From contig JAYRKL010000010.1 of assembly GCA_041905795.1 (NCBI GenBank), positions 62,001 through 126,000 of the forward strand: DNA of 64,000 nucleotides, in the 5' to 3' direction. The DNA is from SHVO01 sp041905795. Its GTDB lineage: Bacteria; Pseudomonadota; Alphaproteobacteria; Rhodospirillales; Rhodospirillaceae. Shown piece after piece: positions 17,876-26,390 of the stretch. The notes under the pieces were generated by a model that saw only the letters and a program-made list of their open reading frames with translations, searched no databases and was not told the DNA's origin. The position numbers and the translations under genes were made by a program. Every line of letters begins with the position of its first letter. The stretch's first letter is position 1.

Positions 17876-19549
17876 CTAAGCGCCGGACCCCTTAGCTACA
17901 TACTCGGACCATTGTTCCGGCGTATCGAGGTCTGTCAGGACCGCAGTGTCCCCAAATTCAACCTCGTAAACAAGGGACTCATTGGCGCCGATCAGGGCCT
18001 TGGCGCCCACGTCCCCGGCGATCTCGCGCATCTGCACGAACAGGTCCCGGCTCCAAAGCACCGGATTGCCGCGCTTTCCGTTGTGAGTGGGCACGCCGAT
18101 GGCCTTCCCGCCCGCCGGGTCGAAGCCGGCCATGAGGTCCCGGAAATGCCGGGTCGTCAGGCTGGGCATGTCGGCAAGGCAGATCATGGCGCCTTCCATG
18201 TCCGGCGCCACCGCGGCGAGTCCGGCCTGGAGCGAGGTGGAGAGGCCGTCGCGGTAGTTGGGATTGTGGGTCACGGTCACGGGCAACCCCGCCACCGCCG
18301 CGGCCACGACCGCTGGTTCGTGGCCGGTGACCACCACCACCTGCGCCGGACGCGCCTGGAGAATCATCTCCACCATGCGGCGCACCAGGGGTTTGCCGGC
18401 CAGCGGCATCACCAGTTTGTTGTGCGGTCCCATGCGCCGCGACTGGCCGGCGGCCAACAACACGATGGCGATACGCGGGCTCATATCCTCAGGTCCGGCG
18501 CCGGACGCGGTTTCGGGTTCCGGCGCGGCCTCGGGCGCGGCGTCCTTGACCGCGCGGGCGCGCGGCAGCGGGCGGGCCGGCGTATCCACCAGGAGGCCCC
18601 CCACACCCATGCCCATGATGTCACGGGCGGTGACCGCGAGCCCGGCGGCCAGGCGCTGCATCACCCAGTCGGCACCGTTGAGGCGGGGCGAACGCGCGCA
18701 GCCGGGCAGCACCAGCACCGGCACCCGATCGACATGCCCGAGCACCAGCAGGTTGCCGGGGTCCACCGGCATGCCGAAGTGCGCGATGGTCCCGCCGGCG
18801 GCGACGATGCCGGCCGGCGCGGTGTCGGCGCGGTCGGCGGTGGCCGAGGCTCCGCTGATCAAAATCTGGTCGGCGCCGGCTTTCACCGCCGCGGTGACGG
18901 CGGCGGCCACCGCGGCGGCATCGTGGGGGACGCGCGACAACGACAACACGCTGCCGCCAAGGTCCGTGACCCGTTTGGCGGTGACGGCCTCGGTGGAGCC
19001 GATGACGGCGGCCTTCAGGTGCGGCGTGGTGGTCGAGATGATCGCCGTGCGTTTGGGCTGGAAGGCTTTGAGCGTGAGCGGCGCGGCCTTCAGCGCCGCG
19101 CGCACCGCCGCCATGACCTCGGCCCCCACGGCATAGGGGATGATCTTGACGGTGGCGGCGATCTGCCCGGCCTGCACCGGCGCGCAGTCGGCCAGGGTCG
19201 CCACGGTCACCGCTTCGTCGATGCGGTTGACGGCGTCGATGACGGCCGGATCCACCCGCAGGATGCCGGCGCTCGCGGCTTCGATATTGCAGCGCCCGGT
19301 GCGGGCGGCGGTGAGCGTGAGGCCCGCCCCGGCGCACAACCCCGCGATCTCCGACGCGGCCGCATCCTCGCCGGCATCGCCGGCTTCCAGGCGCGCCGCC
19401 GTGACCTCGGCGACACCCGCGGCCGTCAGCGCCGCGACATCTTCGGCCGTGAGGGTGTGGCCCTTCTTGAGCGTCGCCGCGCCCAGGCGCAGCGTGTGCC
19501 CCAGGATGGCGCCTTCCGACTCACCGGCGGGGATGAGGCCGAATTTCAT
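17876..19549 (-). CDS. Fused MoeA-like and MobA/MocA-like protein for molybdenum cofactor processing
   Basis: 557 residues. The N-terminal part (about 1-340) has a MoeA/MogA-like molybdopterin-binding fold with LISGASATADRADTAPAGI and a conserved GMPVDPGNLLVLG. The C-terminal part (about 365-557) is a nucleotidyltransferase: LLAAGQSRRMGPHNKLVMPL, then NPNYRDGLSTSLQAGL. This is the layout of proteins that cytidylylate Mo-cofactor for xanthine-dehydrogenase-family enzymes. Its start overlaps the XdhC-like gene's stop by 4 bp (ATGA), so the pair is translationally coupled. Confidence 0.9.
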   Translation of the reverse strand: MKFGLIPAGESEGAILGHTLRLGAATLKKGHTLTAEDVAALTAAGVAEVTAARLEAGDAGEDAAASEIAGLCAGAGLTLTAARTGRCNIEAASAGILRVDPAVIDAVNRIDEAVTVATLADCAPVQAGQIAATVKIIPYAVGAEVMAAVRAALKAAPLTLKAFQPKRTAIISTTTPHLKAAVIGSTEAVTAKRVTDLGGSVLSLSRVPHDAAAVAAAVTAAVKAGADQILISGASATADRADTAPAGIVAAGGTIAHFGMPVDPGNLLVLGHVDRVPVLVLPGCARSPRLNGADWVMQRLAAGLAVTARDIMGMGVGGLLVDTPARPLPRARAVKDAAPEAAPEPETASGAGPEDMSPRIAIVLLAAGQSRRMGPHNKLVMPLAGKPLVRRMVEMILQARPAQVVVVTGHEPAVVAAAVAGLPVTVTHNPNYRDGLSTSLQAGLAAVAPDMEGAMICLADMPSLTTRHFRDLMAGFDPAGGKAIGVPTHNGKRGNPVLWSRDLFVQMREIAGDVGAKALIGANESLVYEVEFGDTAVLTDLDTPEQWSEYVAKGSGA

Positions 19550-20559
19550 GTCGCCACGTCCGCGCGGCCGGCCGCGCGCAGGGTCTCGATCACCTGCGCC
19601 AGGATCGACACCGCGATCTCGGCCGGCGTCAGGGCGTTGATGGCGAGGCCCACCGGGCCCCTGATCCTGGCCGTGTCGGCGCCGGTGAAGCCCGCTTCGG
19701 CCAGGCGTGCGAGCCTTTTTGCGTGCGTCTTTTTGCTGCCCAGGGCGCCGATGTAAAAAGCCTCGGATTTCAACGCCGCCGCCAGGGCCGGGTCGTCCAG
19801 CTTGGGATCGTGGGTAAGCGTGACGACGGCGGTGCGGGCGTCCGGCTTCACGTCGGCCATGGCGTCGTCGGGCCAGGCGGCGATGGCCGCGATGCCGGCC
19901 AGGGCGCCGGACCGGGCGAATCCCTCGCGCGGGTCGATCACCACGACGTCGAAACCCGCCAGCTGCGCCATCGGCGCCAAAGCCTGGGCGATATGCACCG
20001 CGCCGACGATCGCCATGCGCGCCGCCGGCGCGTAGACCCGCACCAGATGGCCGTAAGCGGCGATGCCCGATCTGTCCGCCGCGATGCGCCCGCGCACCTC
20101 CATGACCTCGTCGTCGGACAGGCACAGGTCGCCGGCGAGCGTGTCTCCGTCCACCAGCAGCTGCGCGCCGCTGTGCGTATCGGTGACGACCGCGCAGAGA
20201 TGCTTGGCGGCGCGGGCAGCCTGGAGGCCGTCCAGCACCGCCGGTTTGGGCTGCACGAACACCTGGATCTTTCCGCCGCAGGCCAGGCCTACCGCCCAGG
20301 CGGCCTCGTCGGTGACGCCGTATTCCAGCATCTGCGGCTTGCCGGAGGCGAGGACCGCCAGGCCCGCCTCCACCACCGCGCCCTCGATACAGCCGCCGGA
20401 AACCGAGCCGGCGAAGTCCCCGGTGTCGCAGATCGCCAAATGGCTGCCGACCGGCCGCGGGCTGGAGCCCCAGGTGGCCGCCACCGTCGCCAGCGCCACG
20501 CCATGGCCGGCGCGGGCCCAGAGCGCGAGGCGGTCGAGGGGATCGGGGGTGGAACTCAT
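19546..20559 (-). CDS. XdhC/CoxI/CoxF-family accessory protein
   Basis: 337 residues. The N-terminal XdhC_CoxI domain shows ATVAATWGSSPRPVGSHLA and SVSGGCIEG (about 24-60). A C-terminal Rossmann domain (about 185-310) carries VIDPREGFA and YIGALGSKKTHAKRLARL. These proteins bind Mo-cofactor, promote its sulfuration and hand it to xanthine or CO dehydrogenase-type enzymes. It sits between coxE and the MoeA-MobA-like fusion gene, as expected for a maturation operon. Confidence 0.9.
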   Translation of the reverse strand: MSSTPDPLDRLALWARAGHGVALATVAATWGSSPRPVGSHLAICDTGDFAGSVSGGCIEGAVVEAGLAVLASGKPQMLEYGVTDEAAWAVGLACGGKIQVFVQPKPAVLDGLQAARAAKHLCAVVTDTHSGAQLLVDGDTLAGDLCLSDDEVMEVRGRIAADRSGIAAYGHLVRVYAPAARMAIVGAVHIAQALAPMAQLAGFDVVVIDPREGFARSGALAGIAAIAAWPDDAMADVKPDARTAVVTLTHDPKLDDPALAAALKSEAFYIGALGSKKTHAKRLARLAEAGFTGADTARIRGPVGLAINALTPAEIAVSILAQVIETLRAAGRADVAT

Positions 20560-20581
20560 TCTTTCAACTCACTCTCATGTC

Positions 20582-20714
20582 ATCCCCGGGCTTGACCCGG
20601 GGATCCAGGGTAGGAAGGAAGACGGGCTGCGGCATACGTGATGCAAACAGCATGTGAGTCCCTCTACAGCCCGCCCTCGTTACCGCTCCGGGCCCTCGGG
20701 TCAAGCCCGAGGGC
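20582..20714. repeat. Pair of palindromic repeats between coxE and the XdhC-like gene
   Basis: Two hairpins: CCCCGGGcttgaCCCGGGG (about 20584-20602, the familiar alphaproteobacterial GTCATCCCCGGGCTTGACCC repeat) and GCCCTCGGG-TCAAG-CCCGAGGGC (20692-20714), an inverted relative with the same loop. They may attenuate or stabilise the cox-like transcript. Confidence 0.75.
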
Positions 20715-20727
20715 GACCGAGAGCACT

Positions 20728-21867
20728 TTAAGCAGCGCGTACATTCCGGGCGGAGCCCCGCAACGCCCGCACCAGGTCCGCCAAGCTATCGAGGTTATGC
20801 ACCGGGCGGAAGTCGTCCACATGCGGCAGCATGGCGCGGACGCCGGCGGACTTGGGCGCGAACCCGGCGTAGCGCAAGAGCGGGTTGAGCCAGATCAGGC
20901 GGCGGCAGGACCGGCGCAGCCGCGCCATCTCCTCGTCCAGGCCGGCGCCGGCGTCCCGGTCCAACCCATCGGTGATCAGCAACACCACCGCCCCCTGCCC
21001 CAGCACCCGGCGCGCCCAGAAGCGATTGAAGGTCTTGAGCGCGAGGCCGATGCGCGTGCCGCCGGACCAGTCCGGCACCCGGCCCGCCACGCGCGCGATG
21101 GCCTCGTCCGGATCGCGCAGCGCCAGTTCGCGGGTGACATTGGTGAGCCGCGTGCCGAACAGGAACACATGCGTGCGCTGCGGCTGGTGAGGTGCATTGG
21201 CGAGGACGTGCAGGAAATGCAGCAGCATGCGCGCATAAGGGCCCATCGAACCCGAGACGTCGCACAATACCGCCAGCGGCGGACGGCGTTCCCGGCGGGT
21301 GCGTTTCTTCAGGACCATGGCCCCGGTGCGCATCATGGCGCGCAAGGTGGCGCGCATGTCGATGCGCCCATCGGCGGCGGGCCGGAACCGCCGCGTCGCC
21401 ACCGCCGGCGCCGGCGGGCGCAAGCCGGCCATGAGGCGCCGGGCTTCCGCGGCTTCGGCTGCGGTCATGGTCTCGAAGTCCTGGCGGCGCAGAGTCTCCG
21501 CCGCCGACCAGGCGGCCTGCGCCGCGACCTCGGCCCGCGGCTGGACTTCCGTTCGCGCGCCGGAGAAAGCCTCGCCGACACGCCGTGGCTCGGGCCTGGC
21601 AGCCGACGCCGCGGGCCAAGTCTCGATGTCGTCCTGCGTCCCACCGGGAACATGCCAGAAACGGTCAAAGGCCAGCCGGAACAGCTCCCGGTCGGCGCGG
21701 CGCGCGACGAACACCGTCTCCAGGGCGGCGAACACGTCGCCGCGCGCGCCGAGATCGATGGCGTCCAGGGCGTCGAGGGCCAGGGCCACCTTTGCCGTGC
21801 CGACAGGCAGGCCCACCCGGCGCAGGAGGCGCGCGAACCGCAGGACGTTCGCTGCGAGCGCCGGCAT
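20728..21867 (-). CDS. coxE: CoxE-like VWA-domain protein
   Basis: 379 residues. The C-terminal VWA domain has a MIDAS motif DVSGSMGPYARMLLHFLHVL, the downstream threonine in SGGTRIGLAL, and LLITDGLDRD. The N-terminal region (LLRRVGLPVGTAKV) matches CoxE. In carboxydotrophs, CoxE works with the MoxR-type ATPase CoxD to mature the Mo/Cu active site of aerobic CO dehydrogenase. It starts 2 bp after the coxD stop. Homologues also serve other molybdo-hydroxylases, so the client is uncertain. Confidence 0.88.
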   Translation of the reverse strand: MPALAANVLRFARLLRRVGLPVGTAKVALALDALDAIDLGARGDVFAALETVFVARRADRELFRLAFDRFWHVPGGTQDDIETWPAASAARPEPRRVGEAFSGARTEVQPRAEVAAQAAWSAAETLRRQDFETMTAAEAAEARRLMAGLRPPAPAVATRRFRPAADGRIDMRATLRAMMRTGAMVLKKRTRRERRPPLAVLCDVSGSMGPYARMLLHFLHVLANAPHQPQRTHVFLFGTRLTNVTRELALRDPDEAIARVAGRVPDWSGGTRIGLALKTFNRFWARRVLGQGAVVLLITDGLDRDAGAGLDEEMARLRRSCRRLIWLNPLLRYAGFAPKSAGVRAMLPHVDDFRPVHNLDSLADLVRALRGSARNVRAA

Positions 21868-21869
21868 CG

Positions 21870-22769
21870 CTACTGCGCGGCTTGAGGCTGCAACAACCGC
21901 GCCGCGGTCTCGCCGCGCACTTTCGCGATATCGTCCTGGTACTTGAGCAGCACGCCCAAGGTGGCGTCCACGGTGGCCGGGTCCAGCTCCCGGGCGTCCA
22001 GGGCGGTGAGCGCCCGCGCCCAGTCCAGGGTCTCGGCGACGCCCGGCGGCTTGAACAGCTCCAGGCCGCGCAAGGATTGCACGAAGGCCACCACCTGCGC
22101 CGACAGGCGCTGCGCCGCTTCCGGCTGCCTGGCGGCAAGGATGGCGCGCTCGCGTTCCGCCGAGGGGTAGTCCACCCAGTGATAGAGGCAGCGGCGCTTG
22201 AGCGCGTCGTGGACTTCGCGCGTGCGGTTCGAGGTGACGATCACAATGGGCGGAATGTCGGCGCGGATCGTGCCCCACTCCGGAATCGTGATCTGGTAGT
22301 CCGAGAGCACCTCCAGCAGGAAGGCCTCGAACGGCTCATCGGTGCGGTCGATCTCGTCGATCAGCAGCACCGGCGGGCCGCCGGCATGGGGCTCCAGCGC
22401 GCGCAGAAGCGGCCGCGCGATCAGGTATTCGGCGCTGTAGATGTCGCGCCCCAGCGCCGTCTGGTCGCCGCGGCCCGCGGCTTCGGCCAGGCGGATCGCC
22501 ATCATCTGGCGCGGATAGTTCCACTCATAGACCGCGGCGGCGGTGTCCAGGCCCTCGTAGCATTGCAGGCGGATGAGATCGCGGCCCAGGGCGGCGGAGA
22601 GCGCCTTGGCGATCTCGGTCTTGCCGACGCCGGCCTCGCCTTCGAGGAACAGCGGCCGGCCGAGTTTGAGCGCGAGGAACACCGACGTGGCGAGCGCGCG
22701 CTCGGGCACATACCCTTGCGCGCGCAGGAGATCCGCCGTTGCGTCGATCGAGGAAGGAAGCGCGGTCAT
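21870..22769 (-). CDS. coxD: CoxD-like MoxR-family AAA+ ATPase
   Basis: 299 residues. Walker A is GEAGVGKTE (about 44-52) and Walker B LLIDEIDRTDEPFEAFLLE, followed by sensor-1 IVTSNRTREVHDALKRRCLYHW. This pattern is characteristic of CoxD. It is the first gene of a leftward set coxD-coxE-xdhC-like-moeA/mobA-like. The structural genes coxM, coxS and coxL are not in the window. Confidence 0.88.
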   Translation of the reverse strand: MTALPSSIDATADLLRAQGYVPERALATSVFLALKLGRPLFLEGEAGVGKTEIAKALSAALGRDLIRLQCYEGLDTAAAVYEWNYPRQMMAIRLAEAAGRGDQTALGRDIYSAEYLIARPLLRALEPHAGGPPVLLIDEIDRTDEPFEAFLLEVLSDYQITIPEWGTIRADIPPIVIVTSNRTREVHDALKRRCLYHWVDYPSAERERAILAARQPEAAQRLSAQVVAFVQSLRGLELFKPPGVAETLDWARALTALDARELDPATVDATLGVLLKYQDDIAKVRGETAARLLQPQAAQ

Positions 22770-23219
22770 ACTTGCAACCTAGAACGCTGCGGTGCCGATT
22801 TAAACGCCTGACGCCGGCACTCCATCGGAAGCTATCCTGTTGCGCGGCGACTCGGCGGGATATGCACCATGGCTTGTGGTGTCACAGACCTTAAACACAA
22901 AATAAAGTGACAGCCTGGGGATTCTCTGAGATGATCCGCCGGCGAGTTGGGGGATATGGCCTAAGCATTCATGCAGACGGCACGCCATCAGGGACAGAGC
23001 GACGATTTCGCCAGTTCCGGTTTTGGAGACGACGCCCCGCCGGCTTTTCTGAAAGAGGTTTTTCAGAATCCGGGCGGCCCTCCTGCTCCCACACATCACA
23101 CACACACAAAAGCCTCCTACGAACAAACGGGGCCGGGAGAGACCGAGACGGAAGAACGGGACGGCATCCGCCGTGCCCGAACGATGCGCGAAATCACATT
23201 CCAGGAGAAACACATCCAG
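22770..23219. other. Divergent promoter region and leader of phoH
   Basis: 450 bp without a supported gene. It must contain the coxD promoter (leftward) and the phoH promoter. In the phoH leader a hairpin TTCTGAAA-GAGGTT-TTTCAGAA sits at 23047-23068, followed by a CA-repeat tract (about 23093-23108). The phoH frame stays open through this leader to 22971, but the extension is low-complexity and unlike the family. Confidence 0.5.
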
Positions 23220-23984
23220 ATGGGTAAGCGGTCATCAGCTCGTTCCAAAAAGCATTTCCGTGACAGCGACGACTCCTTCCAACTCCATGCCATCCCGGGA
23301 GGCTGGGATCCGGTCTCTGAACAACGTGGCGAACACCGCGGCGAGGAACGCCGCGACCAAAGCTTCATCCGCCATGTCAAACCGCGCAGCGACGGCCAGC
23401 AGGTCCTCATGGACGCCATCGCCGCGCGGGCGCTGACCATCGCGCTGGGCCCGGCCGGCACCGGCAAAACCTATCTCGCCATCGCCGCCGCGGTCACGGC
23501 ACTCGAAGAAGGCAGCATCGACCGCATCGTGCTGTCGCGTCCCGCCATCGAGGCCGGCGAGACGCTGGGCTACCTTCCCGGCACGATGGAAGAGAAGATG
23601 TCGCCCTACCTGCGGCCGCTCTACGATGCTTTGTCAGACCGCATGGGTGGGAAACGCTTGCGTTCTGCGATGCAAGACGGCACCATCGAGATCGCGCCCA
23701 TCGCCTATATGCGCGGGCGGACATTGAACAACGCCTTCGTCGTCATCGACGAAGCCCAGAATTGTACTTACGGTCAGATCAAGATGCTGCTCACGAGACT
23801 TGGCTGGCACTCGACCATGGTGATCACCGGCGATCCGGACCAGAGCGATCTGCTTCCGGGTGTCTCCGGTCTCGCCGACATCGCCGCCAAGCTCGAGACG
23901 CTGTCCGACATCGCCGTGGTGCGCCTGTCCAAACAGGACGTGGTGCGCCATCCCCTCGTCGCCTGCATGCTGGCGGCGCTGTAG
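23220..23984 (+). CDS. PhoH-family ATPase
   Basis: 254 residues. Walker A GPAGTGKTYLA (about 83-93) and Walker B VVIDEAQNCTYGQIKM are present. The SRPAIEAGETLGYLPG segment and the closing VVRHPLV motif are typical of PhoH-like proteins without an N-terminal PIN domain. PhoH proteins are cytoplasmic ATPases linked to RNA metabolism and phosphate stress. The start ATG 23220 (MGKRSS) follows AGGAGA. MREITFQ at 23184 is an alternative start. Confidence 0.88.
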   Translation: MGKRSSARSKKHFRDSDDSFQLHAIPGGWDPVSEQRGEHRGEERRDQSFIRHVKPRSDGQQVLMDAIAARALTIALGPAGTGKTYLAIAAAVTALEEGSIDRIVLSRPAIEAGETLGYLPGTMEEKMSPYLRPLYDALSDRMGGKRLRSAMQDGTIEIAPIAYMRGRTLNNAFVVIDEAQNCTYGQIKMLLTRLGWHSTMVITGDPDQSDLLPGVSGLADIAAKLETLSDIAVVRLSKQDVVRHPLVACMLAAL

Positions 23985-23989
23985 GAATC

Positions 23990-24021
23990 AAAAACCCCGG
24001 CCTCAGGGGGCCGGGGTTTTT
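23990..24021 (+). terminator. Intrinsic terminator after phoH
   Basis: CCCCGGCC (23995-24002) pairs with GGCCGGGG (24009-24016) around a 6-base loop and is followed by TTTTT. It lies 6 bp after the phoH stop. The next 230 bp, up to the PAS_5 gene stop, contain no gene I can support. Confidence 0.9.
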
Positions 24022-24250
24022 CACGAAGTGCGTCCCTGAAACTAGGGTGGTCATGCAAATGGCCACCCGTTTTTTTTGTGGGATTTTGTGTCCCCAAAAA
24101 AGACCACAAAAGCCGCGGGCCGCAAAGGCCGGGGCCATGAACTTTCCGGGTATTTTTTAGGCGATTCCGGCGATTTTCCGCTTGCCCGCGAGGGGTGGGG
24201 GATCGCCCCCGCGGAGGCCCCAGATTTAGCTGCACGGAATGGGCGAAAGA

Positions 24251-24808
24251 CTAGCCGGCGGGCTTCCTTGGAGGGATGCCGGCGCCGAGATCCAGCCACC
24301 GGCGCTCGGCCACGTCGTGCCGGTCGTCATCGACCGGAAACGGCGCGGTCAGGTGCTGGGCGAACCCCAGGATCCGGGCCGGGCGGCCGGGGTCGTTGGC
24401 CACGGGTACGATCACGGTCTCGATGGCCAGTTCGTCGCGGGAGGCGATGGTGAACACACCGACGGTGATCAGGCCGCAAGGGTGCCCCAGCACGGCGGCC
24501 ATATTCCGCCGGCCGGCCGCCGCCACCTTGGGCGCCATCAGGGCGAAAATATCGTGGCCGGTGATATCGCGGTTCCAGTATTCCGCCACGCGCGTGCCCA
24601 TGAACCGGACCATATAGAGGTCGAGTTTCTTCGCATCGTCCTTGCCGCCGTCCGCGGCCGGCGCGAAGACCTGTTCGAAAATCAGCGCCTGGGGCAGGAA
24701 CTCGTGCGGCAGGTCCTGGAACACCGCCCGGTAATGGGGAAACTCGCCCCCTTTTCGCAGGCGCTGCCACGCCGCGAAGAATCGCTTCGCCTCATCGGTC
24801 TTGAACAT
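24251..24808 (-). CDS. PAS_5-domain protein
   Basis: 185 residues, essentially one PAS_5 domain. Landmarks are LPHEFLPQALIFE, then VRFMGTRVAEYWNRDITGHDIF, both hallmarks of this alphaproteobacterial family. It lacks any output domain, so it may sense or bind a ligand and act through a partner. The flanking gene at 25004 reads in the same direction but is 195 bp away. The function is unknown. Confidence 0.85.
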   Translation of the reverse strand: MFKTDEAKRFFAAWQRLRKGGEFPHYRAVFQDLPHEFLPQALIFEQVFAPAADGGKDDAKKLDLYMVRFMGTRVAEYWNRDITGHDIFALMAPKVAAAGRRNMAAVLGHPCGLITVGVFTIASRDELAIETVIVPVANDPGRPARILGFAQHLTAPFPVDDDRHDVAERRWLDLGAGIPPRKPAG

Positions 24809-25003
24809 CCTAGCCCCGTGCCGAGGATCCGCGTGAGGCGCGGACGTTTCTCGTCCTGTCCCTCAGCGTATCAACCTAGCCGCGCTTACAATGGCCGGAC
24901 ATTTGCGCGTGGCGCAACGGAAATTCAGTCCCTGCGCGGCTTCTGGCCCAAACCGGCATATACATGCCGAAGGCGGGCATACCGGAGGTTGGGCGGCGCC
25001 TGT

Positions 25004-25573
25004 TTATGCGCCGAATACGGCCGTGAGGATCCGCGTCACCTGCGCCTGGACAAGCGGGTCGGGCTTCACGCCGGTGGCGGAGAAATAGGCCGTGAGATTA
25101 TTGCCGGCGTCGTCTTTCTTCTCAGCCGGTGACCGCGTCCCGGCTTCGGACGGCTCCTGCACCAGCGCATGGAGCGCCAACACCTGCAGATGCTCCATAT
25201 CCTGCTCGCAGGCCTTCACCCGCTCGCGCAGCGCGGACGCGGCGGCGCGCTCAGCGCCCGCCATGTCGGCGTTCGCGATGAACGCCTTCATGGTCCGGCG
25301 CACATGGCGCAGCGGTTCGACCAGGCCGCGCTGCCAGTCCCGCGACAGCTTGAGCGCCCCGGAGAGATAGCGCGCGAGACCGGACGGCCCGGCGCCGATC
25401 TGCGCCAGCCACAGGCAGAACATGAGGATATTGACGTCGACACCATGCTTGTCCTGAAGCGCGAGGCAGGCCTCTTCGACACCCGGTTCCTTGTAGGCCC
25501 AAACGGTGAAATCCCAGAGCGGGTTCGACTGCACTTCGATGCGCGCCGGCGGTGCGGCGGGCACCTCCCTCAT
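25004..25573 (-). CDS. TIGR02444-family protein, unknown function
   Basis: 189 residues, rich in helices. SNPLWDFTVWAYKEPGVEEACLALQD and NILMFCLWLAQIG are characteristic of the TIGR02444 (DUF2390) family. Its start overlaps the ubiX stop by 4 bp (ATGA), so it is co-translated with UbiX. No catalytic motif is visible. Confidence 0.82.
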   Translation of the reverse strand: MREVPAAPPARIEVQSNPLWDFTVWAYKEPGVEEACLALQDKHGVDVNILMFCLWLAQIGAGPSGLARYLSGALKLSRDWQRGLVEPLRHVRRTMKAFIANADMAGAERAAASALRERVKACEQDMEHLQVLALHALVQEPSEAGTRSPAEKKDDAGNNLTAYFSATGVKPDPLVQAQVTRILTAVFGA

Positions 25574-26166
25574 GCCTCGCCCCAGCGGGTCGTCAGGCCG
25601 ACGTCGATATCGAACAGGTCCAGGGCCCGGCCGACGGAGTGGTCGATCATGTCCGCGAGGGACTCCGGCTTGGCGTAGAACGCGGGCAGCGGCGGCGCCA
25701 CCACCGCGCCGATCTCCGAGACCTGCGCCAGCATGCGCAGGTGGCCGGTGTGCAGCGGGCTCTCGCGCACCATCAAAACCAGGCGGCGCCGTTCCTTCAA
25801 GGTGACGTCGGCGGCGCGGGTGAGCAGAGACGACGTGACGCCCGTGGCGATTTCGGCGGCGCTGCGGATCGAGCACGGCGCCACCAGCATGCCCATGGTG
25901 CGGAACGAACCCGAGGCGATGGCGGCGGCCATGTTGGTGTTGTCATAGACGACGTCGGCCAGCTTGCGCACCGCCGCCACCTTGAGACGGGTCTCGTGGG
26001 CCAGGGTCACCTCCGCCGAACGGCTCATGACCAGATGGCTCTCGATGCCGGCGGCGCGCAGGGCTTCCAGCGCGCGCACGCCGTAGACCACGCCCGATGC
26101 GCCGCTGATGCCGACGACGAGGCGGCGCGGGGGGGCTTTGCTGCGAGAGGATTTCGGGGCCGGCAT
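25570..26166 (-). CDS. ubiX: UbiX-family flavin prenyltransferase
   Basis: 198 residues. The N-terminal GISGASGVVYGVRALEAL is the FMN-binding motif of UbiX/Pad1 proteins. GMLVAPCSIRSAAEIATG and ERRRLVLMVRESPLHTGHLRML contain the conserved serine and the RE-P-L motif. The enzyme makes prenylated FMN, the cofactor of UbiD-type decarboxylases used in ubiquinone synthesis and aromatic-acid metabolism. No ubiD-like gene is in the window. Confidence 0.93.
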   Translation of the reverse strand: MPAPKSSRSKAPPRRLVVGISGASGVVYGVRALEALRAAGIESHLVMSRSAEVTLAHETRLKVAAVRKLADVVYDNTNMAAAIASGSFRTMGMLVAPCSIRSAAEIATGVTSSLLTRAADVTLKERRRLVLMVRESPLHTGHLRMLAQVSEIGAVVAPPLPAFYAKPESLADMIDHSVGRALDLFDIDVGLTTRWGEA

Positions 26167-26251
26167 CTTGCAAGGACTACGTGAAAGAAGGCCGGCAGTT
26201 TAGCCGATTTCACCTGCGCGGAAGGGCTTTTTATACCTCCGATAAGTGTCC

Positions 26252-26355
26252 AGAGCATTTTCCGATGAGGTGGACGCCGGTTCATCGCAGAAAATGCGAC
26301 CAAACCAAAAAATTAGAGCATGATCGCAATTCAATATGACTCGATCATGCTCTAG
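26252..26355 (+). repeat. Interspersed two-hairpin repeat, copy 2
   Basis: Same sequence and orientation as 9129-9231 with a handful of substitutions (for example GATGAGGTGGACGCC for GATGAAGTGGATGCC). It ends in a complete GATCATGCTCTAG arm. It lies between the divergent ubiX and dienelactone-hydrolase genes. Confidence 0.9.
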
Positions 26356-26390
26356 AAATGACGCCTTCCAATTCATGCGCGGAGAATCGA

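Noticed and set aside
17912..19756. 614-codon plus-strand frame opposite the MoeA-MobA-like fusion
   Set aside because: Antisense shadow with biased composition; the minus strand has clear motifs and coupled start/stop overlaps.
22971..23219. N-terminal extension of PhoH from ATG 22971
   Set aside because: The added residues are low-complexity and unlike PhoH proteins, and the stretch contains a hairpin and CA repeats typical of a leader; ATG 23220 has its own AGGAGA.
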